Of a stretch of 64,000 nucleotides of DNA, positions 1 to 11,245 are shown one piece after another. The notes beneath the pieces were generated by a model. It saw only the letters and a list, made by a program, of their open reading frames with translations. It made no database searches and was not told the DNA's origin. How positions within the stretch are numbered: the stretch's first letter is position 1; every line of letters starts with the position of its first letter. The stretch spans positions 27,095,745-27,159,744 of the forward strand of contig OY848917.1 in NCBI GenBank assembly GCA_963693285.1. Reading direction: 5' to 3'. Position numbers and translations under genes: made by a program. Source of the stretch: Xestospongia muta (lineage: Eukaryota > Porifera > Demospongiae > Haplosclerida > Petrosiidae).

Positions 1-871
1 ACTGAAGGGATGTCAAAGAGTTGCTATGGAAACTCTCAATAAGTGAAAAGAACTTTTTGTTGGCTACTTTATCAGTTATAATAATTATTATAAGCATTCA
101 GTATGTCCAACAATACTCTGTTGCTATAAGGCGAGCATTATAGAGTTTAGTTACAATACGTAGTCTATTAGTGGATATACACATCAGGTCATATAAATCA
201 CTGCAATATGTTCTAAAGATTTCTTTAGACGAGGAGGGATCTGTAGATTGAAAATAACTTAATAAGGTTATCTATAATCTGAATTAGTTACCTAACTGAA
301 TTGTATCCTGAATCCCTTTCAAAGCCAAAAGTTAAATTAAAATAAGTATTTTTGACATTAAACAATCTTAGAAAGCTTCATCAAACATGATGAGTTTATC
401 AGAATTCACAACAATCAATTTTCTTTTATGTTTTCATTATTTAAGCATAGGGAATTCGCTTCAATAATAATTTATTTACTTTCTGGCTCAAAACAACCAA
501 CTTTAGGGAGTGGCTATTTATTTGGCAAAGGAAATGGATACTTCTACCCTAGATCCTAAACCCTAAACATTAGAACCTAACTGTATTAATTTCTCATTGG
601 AATAGACACTTCCTGTGCTGTACATACAAATAGCCACTACAATAACTATACCACTGCTAAATAATATTCAAGATGATGCGTAGTATCCATGTTATAGTTT
701 ATACTAAACAGTTTTAGCACACCATATTTAGTGTGCTATACACACATTATTTTTTACAGTGCAACTTTCAATCTGGTGTTATTTATCTCAATGTATTACT
801 TTTTCATAGAAATATATTGACAATTATCTTTGGCGCATCTAGAGATGTCTTTTTTTCTTAATATCATCTAG
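1..871. other. Non-coding stretch, probably intron of upstream gene
   Basis: No convincing exon, RNA gene or mobile element is visible. The stretch ends at a good splice acceptor (pyrimidine-rich tract then TCTAG) just before a short coding exon, so much of it is probably the last intron of a + strand gene that starts outside the window. Confidence 0.4.
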
Positions 872-1005
872 ATCCTATTGTTGATGGTGCAAAAGTTCCT
901 TTAATGCATCCTGGATCCCCTGCTTTAATATGTGAAACTAGTTCAGTGACTGTGGTATCAGTAGTAATGAGACGAGAATCACTACTAGATGATGAAGATG
1001 ACTAA
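872..1005 (+). CDS. Terminal exon of an unidentified gene (partial)
   Basis: An open stretch of 44 codons follows a clear acceptor and ends in TAA at 1003-1005. It enters in phase 2 (two bases complete a split codon). The peptide contains PIVDGAKVPLMHPGSP and ends in the acidic tail RRESLLDDEDD. The codon pattern and acidic end look like real protein, but I do not recognise the family and no other exon of the gene is visible upstream. It could be chance, since the ORF is short. Confidence 0.4.
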
Positions 1006-2681
1006 TGCTTGATTTCTTGACATGTTCTTAGAATTCTACCTCATAAAATTGATTATGTTTGATTTATATAATCTTATTTTTGATATGTAGTTAATAGTAA
1101 TAGTAGTATGTAATGTAAATTATAATATCATATAAGTGTCTTGTTAAGTATTACTAAACTTATTGTTAATATTGTTTTTGTTTTTGTTGTTTTTGTTACT
1201 TAGTATTAATTATAAAGGTGTGTTTTATATTGTAACTAATTCTTATTGTTATAGTACAAGTACTATCTAGTGACATATCAGTTGACAGTACAGTCACCTC
1301 TTATTCTACTCTACATAATATGTCAAATCATAAAACGTGTGACAATGTATTAATTAGCTTTGCAGTATTATTTTTATTAATGAGTATTAACAGGAACCCA
1401 TAGGCTCATACAGGAGGAAGGAGCATATGACTATGTATTTTAGCATTTAGCAAAAACATCTTTCAATACCACTTGTTTTACTGATACATGTACATGTAAA
1501 TTAATGAAGCTTTACAATTTTTACACACTTTAACAATATTTTTGAGCAAAATAAGTTACTCTACTTAACAAGGTCCTTAATAAAAAATTTAAGCGATTTC
1601 ACTACTAATGATTTTGGACCATTTTCCATGCAGTAGCAGTCAAGATCTTAGAAAACATCACTTCCAAGTAAATTCTAGTGGAGGGATTTATCAAGCCCTT
1701 ATTCAACTCTACTAACTCACTGGTGGGCCCTTCTAGTTTTAATACTGGATTCCCTCCTATTGCTAGTTGGGACCATTGCATAGCATAGTAACTCTCATCC
1801 AAAGTGAGATCATCCTGGCTAAAGAATTGCTCCTCACTTCAAACCAGCCATACTGGGATTTGGGACAGGATCTATCATTGTCAGTAGAATCACGAATGCA
1901 AACACACCAAGCCTCTTCATCATGTTTAAAGCAATACTACCAGCCGTACCCTAGTCTACCCTGTAGGGATACCTGTAATCTCTTATAAGTATGCTGGCAA
2001 CCACTTCAGAGGACATTATACAAGGAAGTATAGAAGGTACTCAATTATTAAATAATGACCATGTAACCATAACTACTACACTGCACTGTATTTTTAATAT
2101 CATATCTTAATTTTTTATTATATTCTCAATATCAAAATTCGAATACATCTAATGAAGCAGTCAAATTGTTTAAACCAGTTAAAGAATTATCTGATAAATT
2201 TATGCCAATAATATTTTATAAATTTTTTTGCTAATTTATGTTTACAATACCAATTGCATATTTTTGTATACAACATACAACTTCAGGAACTATGATGAAC
2301 TGATTAGTTCTACTGGCGATCTTTCCATATAATTTAATAGTTTTAACTTTTATAAAAAAATGCGTGTTGGCCAAGCACTCTACTGGCTCACCCACATGGG
2401 TCTCTGACTTAGTATCCAGGATTCCCTGCTATTGTTAGCTAGGACCATCACATGGCTCTTGTTCCTTTTTTCTATCTTTCTGTTTGCCCTTGGTAAAGAA
2501 AATAATTGCTAAAGGTTGGATTTAGATGAGTGAACTGCTAATTCAGTTCAACTCATGGAGTAAAACCTATGTTTACATTCTTTCTGTCTTCCATCTCTTT
2601 ATGTCTTTCAAGAATATCAAATAATAACAAATCTAACATTTCTTTATATTATTTTAAATAAAGGACTTTTCCATTCAATTT
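1006..2681. other. Intergenic DNA with a dispersed repeat
   Basis: Mostly featureless AT-rich sequence. Two stretches (about 1737-1790 and 2400-2456) resemble each other, both containing a GGATTCCCT.CTATTG core followed by a GGACCAT segment, so they are probably pieces of the same dispersed element. A 65-codon minus-strand ORF at 1605-1802 overlaps the first piece and may be a relic of that element's coding part; I cannot assign it. Confidence 0.35.
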
Positions 2682-2800
2682 ATTGTAAAAATTGATTAGT
2701 TGATTAATATAACCGATATACATGGTTATACAGGTTGTATGTATCAAATTATTTGCTGTAATTTAAAAGTAAACCCAACACTGTTTTTATTACTAATGTA
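2682..2800. repeat. Single arm of a TA-flanked MITE
   Basis: This stretch matches one arm of the palindromic element at 20232-20473: it begins TGTAAAAATTGATTAGTTGA, runs through TTATACAGGTTGTATGTA and ends in AACACTGTTTTTATTACTAA. The second, inverted arm is missing, so it is a half-element or a deleted copy. Confidence 0.6.
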
Positions 2801-2939
2801 ATAAATTGTTTGTTTGATTGTTGTCTATGTAACATTAAAATAAGTAAAGTTTTTTTGTCTAACAATAAAGCAAAATTTGGTAAACAGTCAACTCTGTTGT
2901 ACATAACTAAAAAAACATTGTGTTTACTTTCAGGTTGTG

Positions 2940-4800
2940 ATACCAGTCCCTATATTATGATCATGTTGTTAGTATTATTATTGAATATAACACAGATGAG
3001 CACATAAAACAATATGTGATTTTGCAGCTGGTTCCACAGTTATATTTAGCCATTGTGTAATTCTGTTTTGTCACATACTTTATATTAAGTGATCTAATTA
3101 ATAGTATGGACATTATCTTCAGTAATGCACTCTTAGTTAGTTACAATGAAATGACAAAGTCAAAATTTTTTCATAATATCTTTTATGAAAGGAGACATGT
3201 GGTATTGGTTGTATGGTAACTACAACAAACAGTTTTACATCAAGATCTAGTGCAAATTGTACACCTGACACATACAACATCATAACTTTGTCAGAACTGT
3301 CTGTTATCTATGATGGTCATACTAATCATTTTTCTATCAATGACTTCCAATTTGGTAGCCAATCACTCTATTGTTCATATAATTACATATCCTGTTGTTA
3401 GTATTATTGTTAAAGGTAATAAAGATGAGCATATAAAGGAATTAGTGATTTTATAGCTGGTTTCACAGTTATATTTAGCCAATGTGCTAATGCTGTAAAA
3501 ACTACCATGTTGTCTTAGGCAGCATTTCTAAATTTTGCCATATTAGGTGGTATTATGTATTAGTGTTGATTAGTTTGAGTGGATTGATTATTAACTTAGC
3601 ACACTTGGAGGGTTTATTTTTGACTAATGACACAACTATCGGTTCTTGAGTACACCAAAACACCTTTATAGATATACATTATTGGTTATCTTGAGTTATT
3701 TGTGTCTTATTTACCATATATGGTAGTGTTTAGTCAGTGACAAGACTAATGACACCATTGATAACAGTCCCTACTAGTATACTATTATCATCAGTGAGTA
3801 TATGTCACTTATAAATATTAACTGTTTTGATGTTTATATCTTTACTGTACTCTCTATCTCAATAGATAATAATGTGAAGACTTACTTTTTAAATGCATAA
3901 TTGCTATGGATCAGGAGTTGGAATTATGTAGAATCCTACCCAAAAGCTACAATCCTGTTATATATATTGTAGTGTATACTAGTGATAACAGTCCCTATAC
4001 TATGATCATGTTGTCAGTGTTATTATTGAAGGTAACACATATGAGTATATAAAGCAATCAGTGATTTTGCAGCTGGTTTCACATTTATATTTAGCCAAGG
4101 TGCTAAGCTGTATTGTTTTGTATATCATATTCAGAGATGTATTTAATAGTGTAGTCATAAATCTTCAGTGATGCAACAGTAGTTAGTTCTAAGTCTCACC
4201 TATCTGACTTATTACAAATCTACATTAAAGTACGTATTGTTCATTCATTCAATCAGATAAAAACCAAAAGACACAAAAATGTACATAATGAACGAAACTC
4301 GTTAATCCAATTCACTGTCTTGATCATAATGGTACAGTCAACCAAATACAATTATATAACATAACATGATATTATGTGTAAAGGGAATTGTATGGACTGG
4401 TTATATGGTCACTGTAAGGTAAACTACAGTGTAGTCTTAGGCAGTAGTGATTGTTACAAGTGTTCTAATACATTACATATTGCACTCACTCTAATATTTG
4501 ATATACTAGGTGGTATTGTGTATGTATTAGTGTTGTTTGGTTTAAGATTGACCATTGACTTGGGCACACTTGGAGGGTTTATTTTTTGGCTAGAATACTA
4601 AACCAACTGACATGTACTTCACTGTTTGGTGTCTTATTAACCATTTATGGTAGTGTTCAGTCAACAACAAGACTTTGGCACCATTGATAACAGTCTTTAC
4701 TGCCATGATTACAATTTTCCTATTATTACCAGTATATTACTTAAACCTGAACATATTAACCTATTTGATATTTATCTCTATAACTCTCTCTATCCCAACA
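2940..4800 (+). pseudogene. String of truncated relics of the beta-helix membrane gene
   Basis: At least three partial copies of the gene at 5354-9124 lie head to tail here. About 2985-3400 matches the ectodomain part near 6140-6560 (including the GGTTGTATGGTAACTACAAC stretch). About 3430-3900 joins ectodomain sequence directly to the part encoding membrane helices 1-2. About 4000-4800 repeats the ectodomain start and then keeps a 75-codon open stretch (4374-4601) for the Cys-rich module plus helices 1-2 before a stop. Multiple stops and internal deletions make them non-functional. The same relics, in the same order, precede the second intact gene at 22.2-24.8 kb, so they existed before the block was duplicated. 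Confidence 0.75.
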
Positions 4801-5353
4801 CAAATAATAATGTGGTCCCTTAGTTTGTTAATACTAGAAACAAAGTAAAACCTTTTTAAGCAAGTACCAAAGTTTATGTAATGTATAGAAAATGATGCAA
4901 ATACGTTTATATGTGATATATAATTTGTATGAAGCTAAACTTATGAAGACTATTTTCTGTTGTAATCCTTAAGACACACACACACACATATATATAGTCT
5001 CTAAAACTAGCAAATGATGTGACACTTGTTATTGTTAATTAGACCCCCTTGGGTGTTATTATCATCTCATATAGATTATATACTATTATCATTAACATAT
5101 ACAGTTAAGAACTACTTTGTAACATTATACCAGTGACAACAGCCTCTATACTATGATTATGTTGTCATAGTCATTACTGAAATTTATCTAAGGTAATGTG
5201 AAATGTTTTTGCGTTTATGCTTTTTATAAAAGTAACATCACGAGATTTATAAAATCATTGATGTTTAGAAACACATACTGTACAATCACAGAGCATGACT
5301 GTTTAAAAGCAACTACTCAAGTTATAACATCACTCCTTCAATCTGGAAGAGCT

Positions 5354-8300
5354 ATGGTTCAAGCTGTATGGTTGGTGTTACTGGCATCCATTTTACTAGT
5401 ACATGTATCTATTTCACACTATCTTTTGTTAACAGAACCTAGTGATCTCAACAATTCCCTATGTGGTTCAAATGACAGTTCTGTTCTACCAGCAGGAACT
5501 CAACTACTCCTCTCCACTGATGTACATCACATACTCTCTTCAAGTTCATTTTGTTTGGTTAGTAACACATCAAATATAACCTTACGTAGTTTATCATCAA
5601 TAATTCCTGCTACTATCACATGTGAATCACACCAAAATAACAGTTTTGCATCTGTTGGGTTTGGTTTCTATAATGTTAGTGTACTATCAATTGAAAATGT
5701 ACACATAACAAAATGTGGGGGACTTATGCCATCAACAAGTACCCTATATCCTAATGATACATCTTTTTACTTTCATGAGAGTCAGTCAGTCACATTACTT
5801 ATTAGTTATTCCTCTAATATCATGATGTCAAATGTTATCATCAACAATTACTATGGTTTTGCTGTTCTACTAATTAATCCTAATAACAATTCAATTCTAA
5901 ATAATGTGAATATTAGTGACTCCTCTGGTGGTAAACAGTGTTCAAAAAATTTCTCTCTGTCTTGTGGAGGGTCAGGATTAATATTGTATTTTAGTAATTT
6001 AGATAATAGAACTAAAGTGTTGAGTGCTCATGTACTTTTAAGTACCGCCTATATAGGAGGATCGTTTAACATTGTACCATATGGTGATGTATCAAATGCA
6101 GGTAAAGTCCATACAGAAGAGCCTAAAGCAATCAGTGCTTTTTCTGCTGGTATGACAGTTATATTTAGCCAAGGTGACTACAGTGCTAATGTTGTTTTAT
6201 CTAATATACATTTGCACTATTTATATGGTGGTTTGTTTAGTGGTATAGCACTTATTTTCAATGATGCACCAATAGGAAAGGTTTCCATTACAATAACAAA
6301 ATCAATGTTAAATCACAACGTTATTTCTGAAATAAATGACGGTAGTATTGGCTGTATGGTAACTACAACAAAGAATTTTGCTCCTAGCTTTAAAAGTACT
6401 CTTGATATGACCTGGGATATAATAAATGTTACAGATAGTGAAATCATTGATCATTATAATTATTTTTCAAGCAGTTTCTTTCTTATTCAATCTATTTTCT
6501 CTCTATACAATCATTCTTTCTTTCATATAATTACATCGTCTAATGTGTTAAACAAACTCAGAATTCACTTCTCTCATTTGACTTACTATCCCAATTACAT
6601 CGGAATACGTAATCCATTTATTCTCTCAGAAACAACTAAAGGACACAAAAACTTAGAATTAATTTTACATTCAATAGATATACTATCATTTAATAACTAT
6701 AATTTATTGGAAACAGCTGTAAATTCTGGTAAATTAGTTTTTATCAATACTAAGTCTGTTTACATTAATGGAGAGAATAATTCTTTCAAAAATATAACAG
6801 GGTCAATAATACAAGCATACAACAGTGACATTCATTTAAATGGTACATTACTTTTCCATAACAACAAAGCCAGTCATGGAGCTGCTATCAGACTTGATTC
6901 ATTATCATATCTCTTTATTCATGAATCAACTAATGCTACATTCATTAATAACAGTGCTTTCTTTTTTGGTGGTGCAATTTATTCAAAAATGAGCAGGAAT
7001 CTTCCTATGACAAATCCACTGTGTACTATTCAAGTAGTGAGTAAGAACATATCCCAATTAAAGGCCAAAATGAGTTTTAAAGAAAACAATGCCAAACTTG
7101 CTGGTAATTCCATTTACGTTTCTCCACTATATGACTGTAAGCAGTTGTATTTGAAAAAAGTCAATTTAAATGACTTATACAGGAAGATATTTCACTTTTA
7201 TGGAAATAAAACCTATCTTGAGATATCCTCAGTAGCTGTGAGTGCTTATAATTGCAGTATTAACAACAATACAGATGATAACCAGATTATTCAAGTGTAC
7301 CCTGGTCAAACAATTACAGTTGGTTTAAGAGCATATGATCTTAATGGTAATCCTACTTATGCTGAAATTCTCACCAGGTTGACTAAAACAATAATTAAAA
7401 CTATTAAACATCAAATTGTGATACTAGTTGACATCAAAAATCATTTACCTATTGAACAACAAATTCAAACTGTCTACAGCAACAGTTGTACCCCATTAAA
7501 ATTTACAATATTTTCGGAGAGTAAAAGTGATAATAATATGTATTTATATTTTGAGGTAGAAGGATATACACCTACAACCCCAGTCAAACTTGTTCAACAA
7601 ACATGTCCACCAGGATTTGTCTACAACAAGAGTAAAAAGGCATGTGACTGTAGTTCATTTCTAAAATCATTTGATATCATACATTGTGATATTGATACTA
7701 CATCTGTTCATATTCCTCCTAAATCATGGTTAGGAATTTTGGACAATGAATATACTGTTGGTTACACCGAGCACTGTCCTCCTGGATACTGTCAACCAAA
7801 TACAATTATAAATATAACACAAGATGATATTATGTGTAAAGGGAATCGTATGGGCTGGTTATGTGGTCAGTGTAAGGTAAACTACAGTGTTGTCTTAGGC
7901 AGTAGTGATTGTTACAAGTGTTCTAATACACTACATATTGCACTCACTCTAATATTTGGTATACTAGGTGGTATTGTGTATGTATTAGTATTGTTTGGTT
8001 TGAGATTGACCATTGATTTAGGCACACTAGCAGGGTTTATTTTTTGGCTAAACATTATCTGGCCATATGTTATCCCCTCTGATATGACATTTAATAACAG
8101 GGTTCTAAAATATATGGTATACTTCCTTACTTCCATCAAATACCAATGGAACATCCCAGTGTGTATAAAAAATAATTTCAATGAGCTAGGCAAGACTGCT
8201 GTATTGTACTTTTTCCCATTTTATTTATGGTTTATAGTTGCTGTAATTGTTCTCTTAAGTCGATATTCTACCAGGATTGCTAACCTCATTGTTGGGTCAT

Positions 8301-9124
8301 CTGTACAAGTACTTGTCACATTGATGTACATTTCTTATTCAGATCTGTTGTCTATCTCATTACTTGTTCTCACACCAGCACAACTTCATTTTAATAATAC
8401 CAATAGTACTGGTAAATTACTGGTTTGGTTTAAGGATGGCAGTGTCCTCTATGGTCAGAATCCTTACCACATTGTTTTATTGTGTGTGAGTATTGCAGTG
8501 TTATCTTTGTTTATTGTACCTTTTACATTGATTGGATTGTTTGGAGTTAAAATGTTGAGGAGTCATTTCATTGCCAAGTATGTTCGTCCATTCATTGATG
8601 CTATTCATGGACCTTACAAAGAGAAGCTAAGGTATTGGTTTGGTGTGAGATTGGTTGTCCTCTCTCTCATGTATATTATCACAGTTGTTCTTCAAGGCAG
8701 CAATATGACTCTACAACTGTTACTGTTTGTGTTTATCTTAAATTTGTTTATTATTGCTCAAGCTGTTGTTCTACCATATAAGAACAAAATATTGAATGGA
8801 CTAGACTTGTGGTTTATGGTACTTCTCTCAGTGAATTTCACCATATCTCATTCCTACAGTTTATCGAAGAATACGAGAGCTAATAATATTATGACAAGTG
8901 TTGAGATAATTCTCTGCTCCATTACTTACCTTGTCATCTTAATGTACCACATGTATATATCAATGAATCATTTTCGATGTATCAGGAAATGTATACAACA
9001 TTGTCAACTTATCAAGATATTAAAAAAATATAAAAGAAGGAGATGCGCTCTAGTTTCTGAAGAAGGTCCATTATTAAGATTTGATGATCCCTTCCAGTAT
9101 AAAGAATGGGAATCAGAAGATTAA
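5354..9124 (+). CDS. Secreted beta-helix/multi-pass membrane protein, copy 1
   Basis: A single-exon gene of 1,256 codons. I start at the ATG of MVQAV, not at the upstream in-frame ATG at 5198, because the paralogue at 25221 has no open frame before this Met and a good signal peptide follows (LVLLASILLVHVSIS). Residues about 25-745 are rich in Asn, Ser and Thr with many N-glycosylation sequons. They carry the FxNN..GGAI-type repeats (FINNSAFFFGGAIY, LLFHNNKASHGAAI) seen in right-handed beta-helix proteins such as chlamydial Pmp. A Cys-rich module (about 750-855; CPPGF, CDC, CPPGYC, WLCGQC, CYKC) leads to eight or nine hydrophobic helices (about 859-1215) and a short basic then acidic tail ending FQYKEWESED. 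Likely a cell-surface protein; ligand and role unknown. No intron is needed to read it. Confidence 0.85.
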   Translation: MVQAVWLVLLASILLVHVSISHYLLLTEPSDLNNSLCGSNDSSVLPAGTQLLLSTDVHHILSSSSFCLVSNTSNITLRSLSSIIPATITCESHQNNSFASVGFGFYNVSVLSIENVHITKCGGLMPSTSTLYPNDTSFYFHESQSVTLLISYSSNIMMSNVIINNYYGFAVLLINPNNNSILNNVNISDSSGGKQCSKNFSLSCGGSGLILYFSNLDNRTKVLSAHVLLSTAYIGGSFNIVPYGDVSNAGKVHTEEPKAISAFSAGMTVIFSQGDYSANVVLSNIHLHYLYGGLFSGIALIFNDAPIGKVSITITKSMLNHNVISEINDGSIGCMVTTTKNFAPSFKSTLDMTWDIINVTDSEIIDHYNYFSSSFFLIQSIFSLYNHSFFHIITSSNVLNKLRIHFSHLTYYPNYIGIRNPFILSETTKGHKNLELILHSIDILSFNNYNLLETAVNSGKLVFINTKSVYINGENNSFKNITGSIIQAYNSDIHLNGTLLFHNNKASHGAAIRLDSLSYLFIHESTNATFINNSAFFFGGAIYSKMSRNLPMTNPLCTIQVVSKNISQLKAKMSFKENNAKLAGNSIYVSPLYDCKQLYLKKVNLNDLYRKIFHFYGNKTYLEISSVAVSAYNCSINNNTDDNQIIQVYPGQTITVGLRAYDLNGNPTYAEILTRLTKTIIKTIKHQIVILVDIKNHLPIEQQIQTVYSNSCTPLKFTIFSESKSDNNMYLYFEVEGYTPTTPVKLVQQTCPPGFVYNKSKKACDCSSFLKSFDIIHCDIDTTSVHIPPKSWLGILDNEYTVGYTEHCPPGYCQPNTIINITQDDIMCKGNRMGWLCGQCKVNYSVVLGSSDCYKCSNTLHIALTLIFGILGGIVYVLVLFGLRLTIDLGTLAGFIFWLNIIWPYVIPSDMTFNNRVLKYMVYFLTSIKYQWNIPVCIKNNFNELGKTAVLYFFPFYLWFIVAVIVLLSRYSTRIANLIVGSSVQVLVTLMYISYSDLLSISLLVLTPAQLHFNNTNSTGKLLVWFKDGSVLYGQNPYHIVLLCVSIAVLSLFIVPFTLIGLFGVKMLRSHFIAKYVRPFIDAIHGPYKEKLRYWFGVRLVVLSLMYIITVVLQGSNMTLQLLLFVFILNLFIIAQAVVLPYKNKILNGLDLWFMVLLSVNFTISHSYSLSKNTRANNIMTSVEIILCSITYLVILMYHMYISMNHFRCIRKCIQHCQLIKILKKYKRRRCALVSEEGPLLRFDDPFQYKEWESED

Positions 9125-10391
9125 GAGATTAAAAAAGAAACTTACTTAAGTTTGTACATCTGAAAAAAACAGTCATTGTTAAGCTAAATATGTGGTAGTT
9201 TTTATTTAGTGTATTAATTAAAACATATATAAACATATTGCATTTAATTTGTTATTATTTTCTGGTTAATTAAATTGATTTTCATGAAATATTTTGTAAC
9301 TAGAGATAGACAACGTTTTTTTGTTTAAAATTATTATACTAAGAGCTATTTTGTTTGTTACATAATATGTTTTTTACTTTAAGCATCCACAACATATATG
9401 AAAAGTCTTAATATGCCAATTGAAAAACTTAATCTATCAATTACAAAGGTCTAATTAGTTGGGATTTATAGAAGGTGTGAATAAATTAAAAGTAATCAAG
9501 TGATACTGATAACACCATTTTTAAAAAATAAAAATTCATATCTACATATAAAAAGTAAAATAGTATTCATATCAGTGAATTATTTGAACAGATAAAATTA
9601 TAACTACATTTCTAAATTAATGTAACTGCTGTCAGAAATTGACATAATACATTTTGCAATCACAGTATTATATTACAGATAATTCATTAATACCAGTAAA
9701 AAATCATCTTTTTTCATAAGACGTTTTCGACTTGCTATTATCCCATCAATAGAATGCTGCTTTCTATCATCCTAATATTTCATAAACAGTAATCTCATAA
9801 TTAGGGTTTGCCGTAATTGTTGTGATTCTAGAATAGTCACATGTGTATTGACTCAATACTCATTATCTATATAAAACATAATTCATTCTCGTGCATTTTA
9901 TGTAGAAAAAAGTCAATACTCAGTTTAATACGAAATTATTTTATTCAAAATAATAACTACATAACATACAATAATATTTTATTATCAGATACATCTTGTA
10001 TATATTATATTGTTCATCAGTCTATATAATACATGTTGTAAAACCTGCCATCGTCAAACTTTATAAAGAATATTAATAAAGCAGAAAGTCATGAAAATGA
10101 GTAATTCCCCTCAAGCTTTGTGCTTACTAACTATTCTATAGTCTTAGAATACCTAGGCCATGTATAGAAATAAATTGCCAATAAAAATGTCACTGCTCAA
10201 TATAACAATCATGACATATGGTCCTATAATGATTTTAATTTATATATTATGTAATTTTACCTCATCTTGAAACTTTCAATGATCCATCAACAGCGATAAC
10301 TTGAGTTACATAATGATATGGTGTTACTATACTACATTGTAGAGGTACAGTAGATATTTGATTGGAAGTAGGAGTAGTGGAGGAAGTGGAA
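9125..10391. other. 3' flank of the copy 1 block
   Basis: AT-rich non-coding sequence. About 9400-9600 matches 29940-30110 downstream of copy 2, so the duplicated block reaches at least this far. Nothing else is recognisable. Confidence 0.5.
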
Positions 10392-10673
10392 TTAGTGGAG
10401 AAAGTGGACATCTAAGAAGTAGAATTTGAAATTGGAGAGATTGATGTTTGTCATTTTGGTATAGTTAGTTAACAGTACATGTGGTAAGATGATGGTGTTT
10501 GACATCAATGTTAAGTTGTACTTGTCTGATGGATAATTCATTGGATTACCTACTCTTTGATCTACTTTGATGACGAAAGAAACAATTTTTTCAAAAGTAG
10601 AGTCATTTTTAAAGTGATCACTTACGTCTATGTTGACATTCTCATAACTACTCTCAGGTCGGTAGATATTCAA
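10392..10673 (-). pseudogene. Relic of a membrane-protein gene (DUF4436-like?)
   Basis: A minus-strand open stretch of 93 codons with protein-like composition, including YENVNIDVSDHF, a VDQRVGNPMNYPSDKYNLTL segment and ILPHVLL. The (Y)P.DKY context recalls the DUF4436 family of membrane proteins, but that is from memory and weak. Coding-like sequence continues on both sides in other frames: upstream (to about 10730) and downstream to about 10270 with a Ser/Thr-rich run. Stops and frame changes therefore break the gene. No splice sites rescue a full reading frame that I can see. Confidence 0.35.
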
Positions 10674-10749
10674 AAAGGTGGAAATGGCCGAGGAAGTAAT
10701 TTTATGAGATATTCAACACCTAAACGTTCATATGTCACTTGTTTTAGAG

Positions 10750-11230
10750 CCTAAATAATGTACAGGTGAGGATGACAGCTAACATCTCTTTGGTTAGTGA
10801 CTTTTGCTTTGAAATAAAACTTTTCTTGTCAACATCGATCTTCCTTCAATGTAGGATCTAGCAAATCATTATATGAGGTAGAATATGAGATATTTTGCTG
10901 CATAAGGATATGTGTGTGGATCATCAAAGGCTATGTTTACCTCATGGATGAAATGGAATCACAGACCACATTGTTAACTCAATTTCTGTGTTTATGGAAC
11001 ACCAAATGCACCAATAATTCTAATGCTATGTAATATATGTATATCAATTTTTATTTGATTTTGTGATTGATCGTAAACGACTACAAAATTAATTGTGAAT
11101 TTCACAATGAAAGAGATTGATCAATCAATCACAAAAATTAACTGCAGAATTGATTGCACAACCGCATGAAGCACCATCTGTAAACTGTGTATGCTGCTAG
11201 TATCATATACTTTTATTGAAATCATGGAAG
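10750..11230. other. Intergenic, no clear feature
   Basis: AT-rich sequence with several short TTGATT/AATCAA repeats at 11040-11150. No coding or RNA feature is visible. Confidence 0.4.
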
Positions 11231-11245
11231 AACAAGCTATCTCCT

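Noticed and set aside
550..580. Telomere-like CCCTAAA words (CTAAACCCTAAAC)
   Set aside because: Only one to two units; not an array.
5198..5353. 52-codon N-terminal extension of beta-helix copy 1
   Set aside because: The paralogue has no open frame here and the signal peptide begins at the Met at 5354.
7912..8193. 93-codon minus-strand ORF, also seen at 27788-28069
   Set aside because: Antisense shadow of the membrane-helix part of the beta-helix genes; duplicated only because the genes are.
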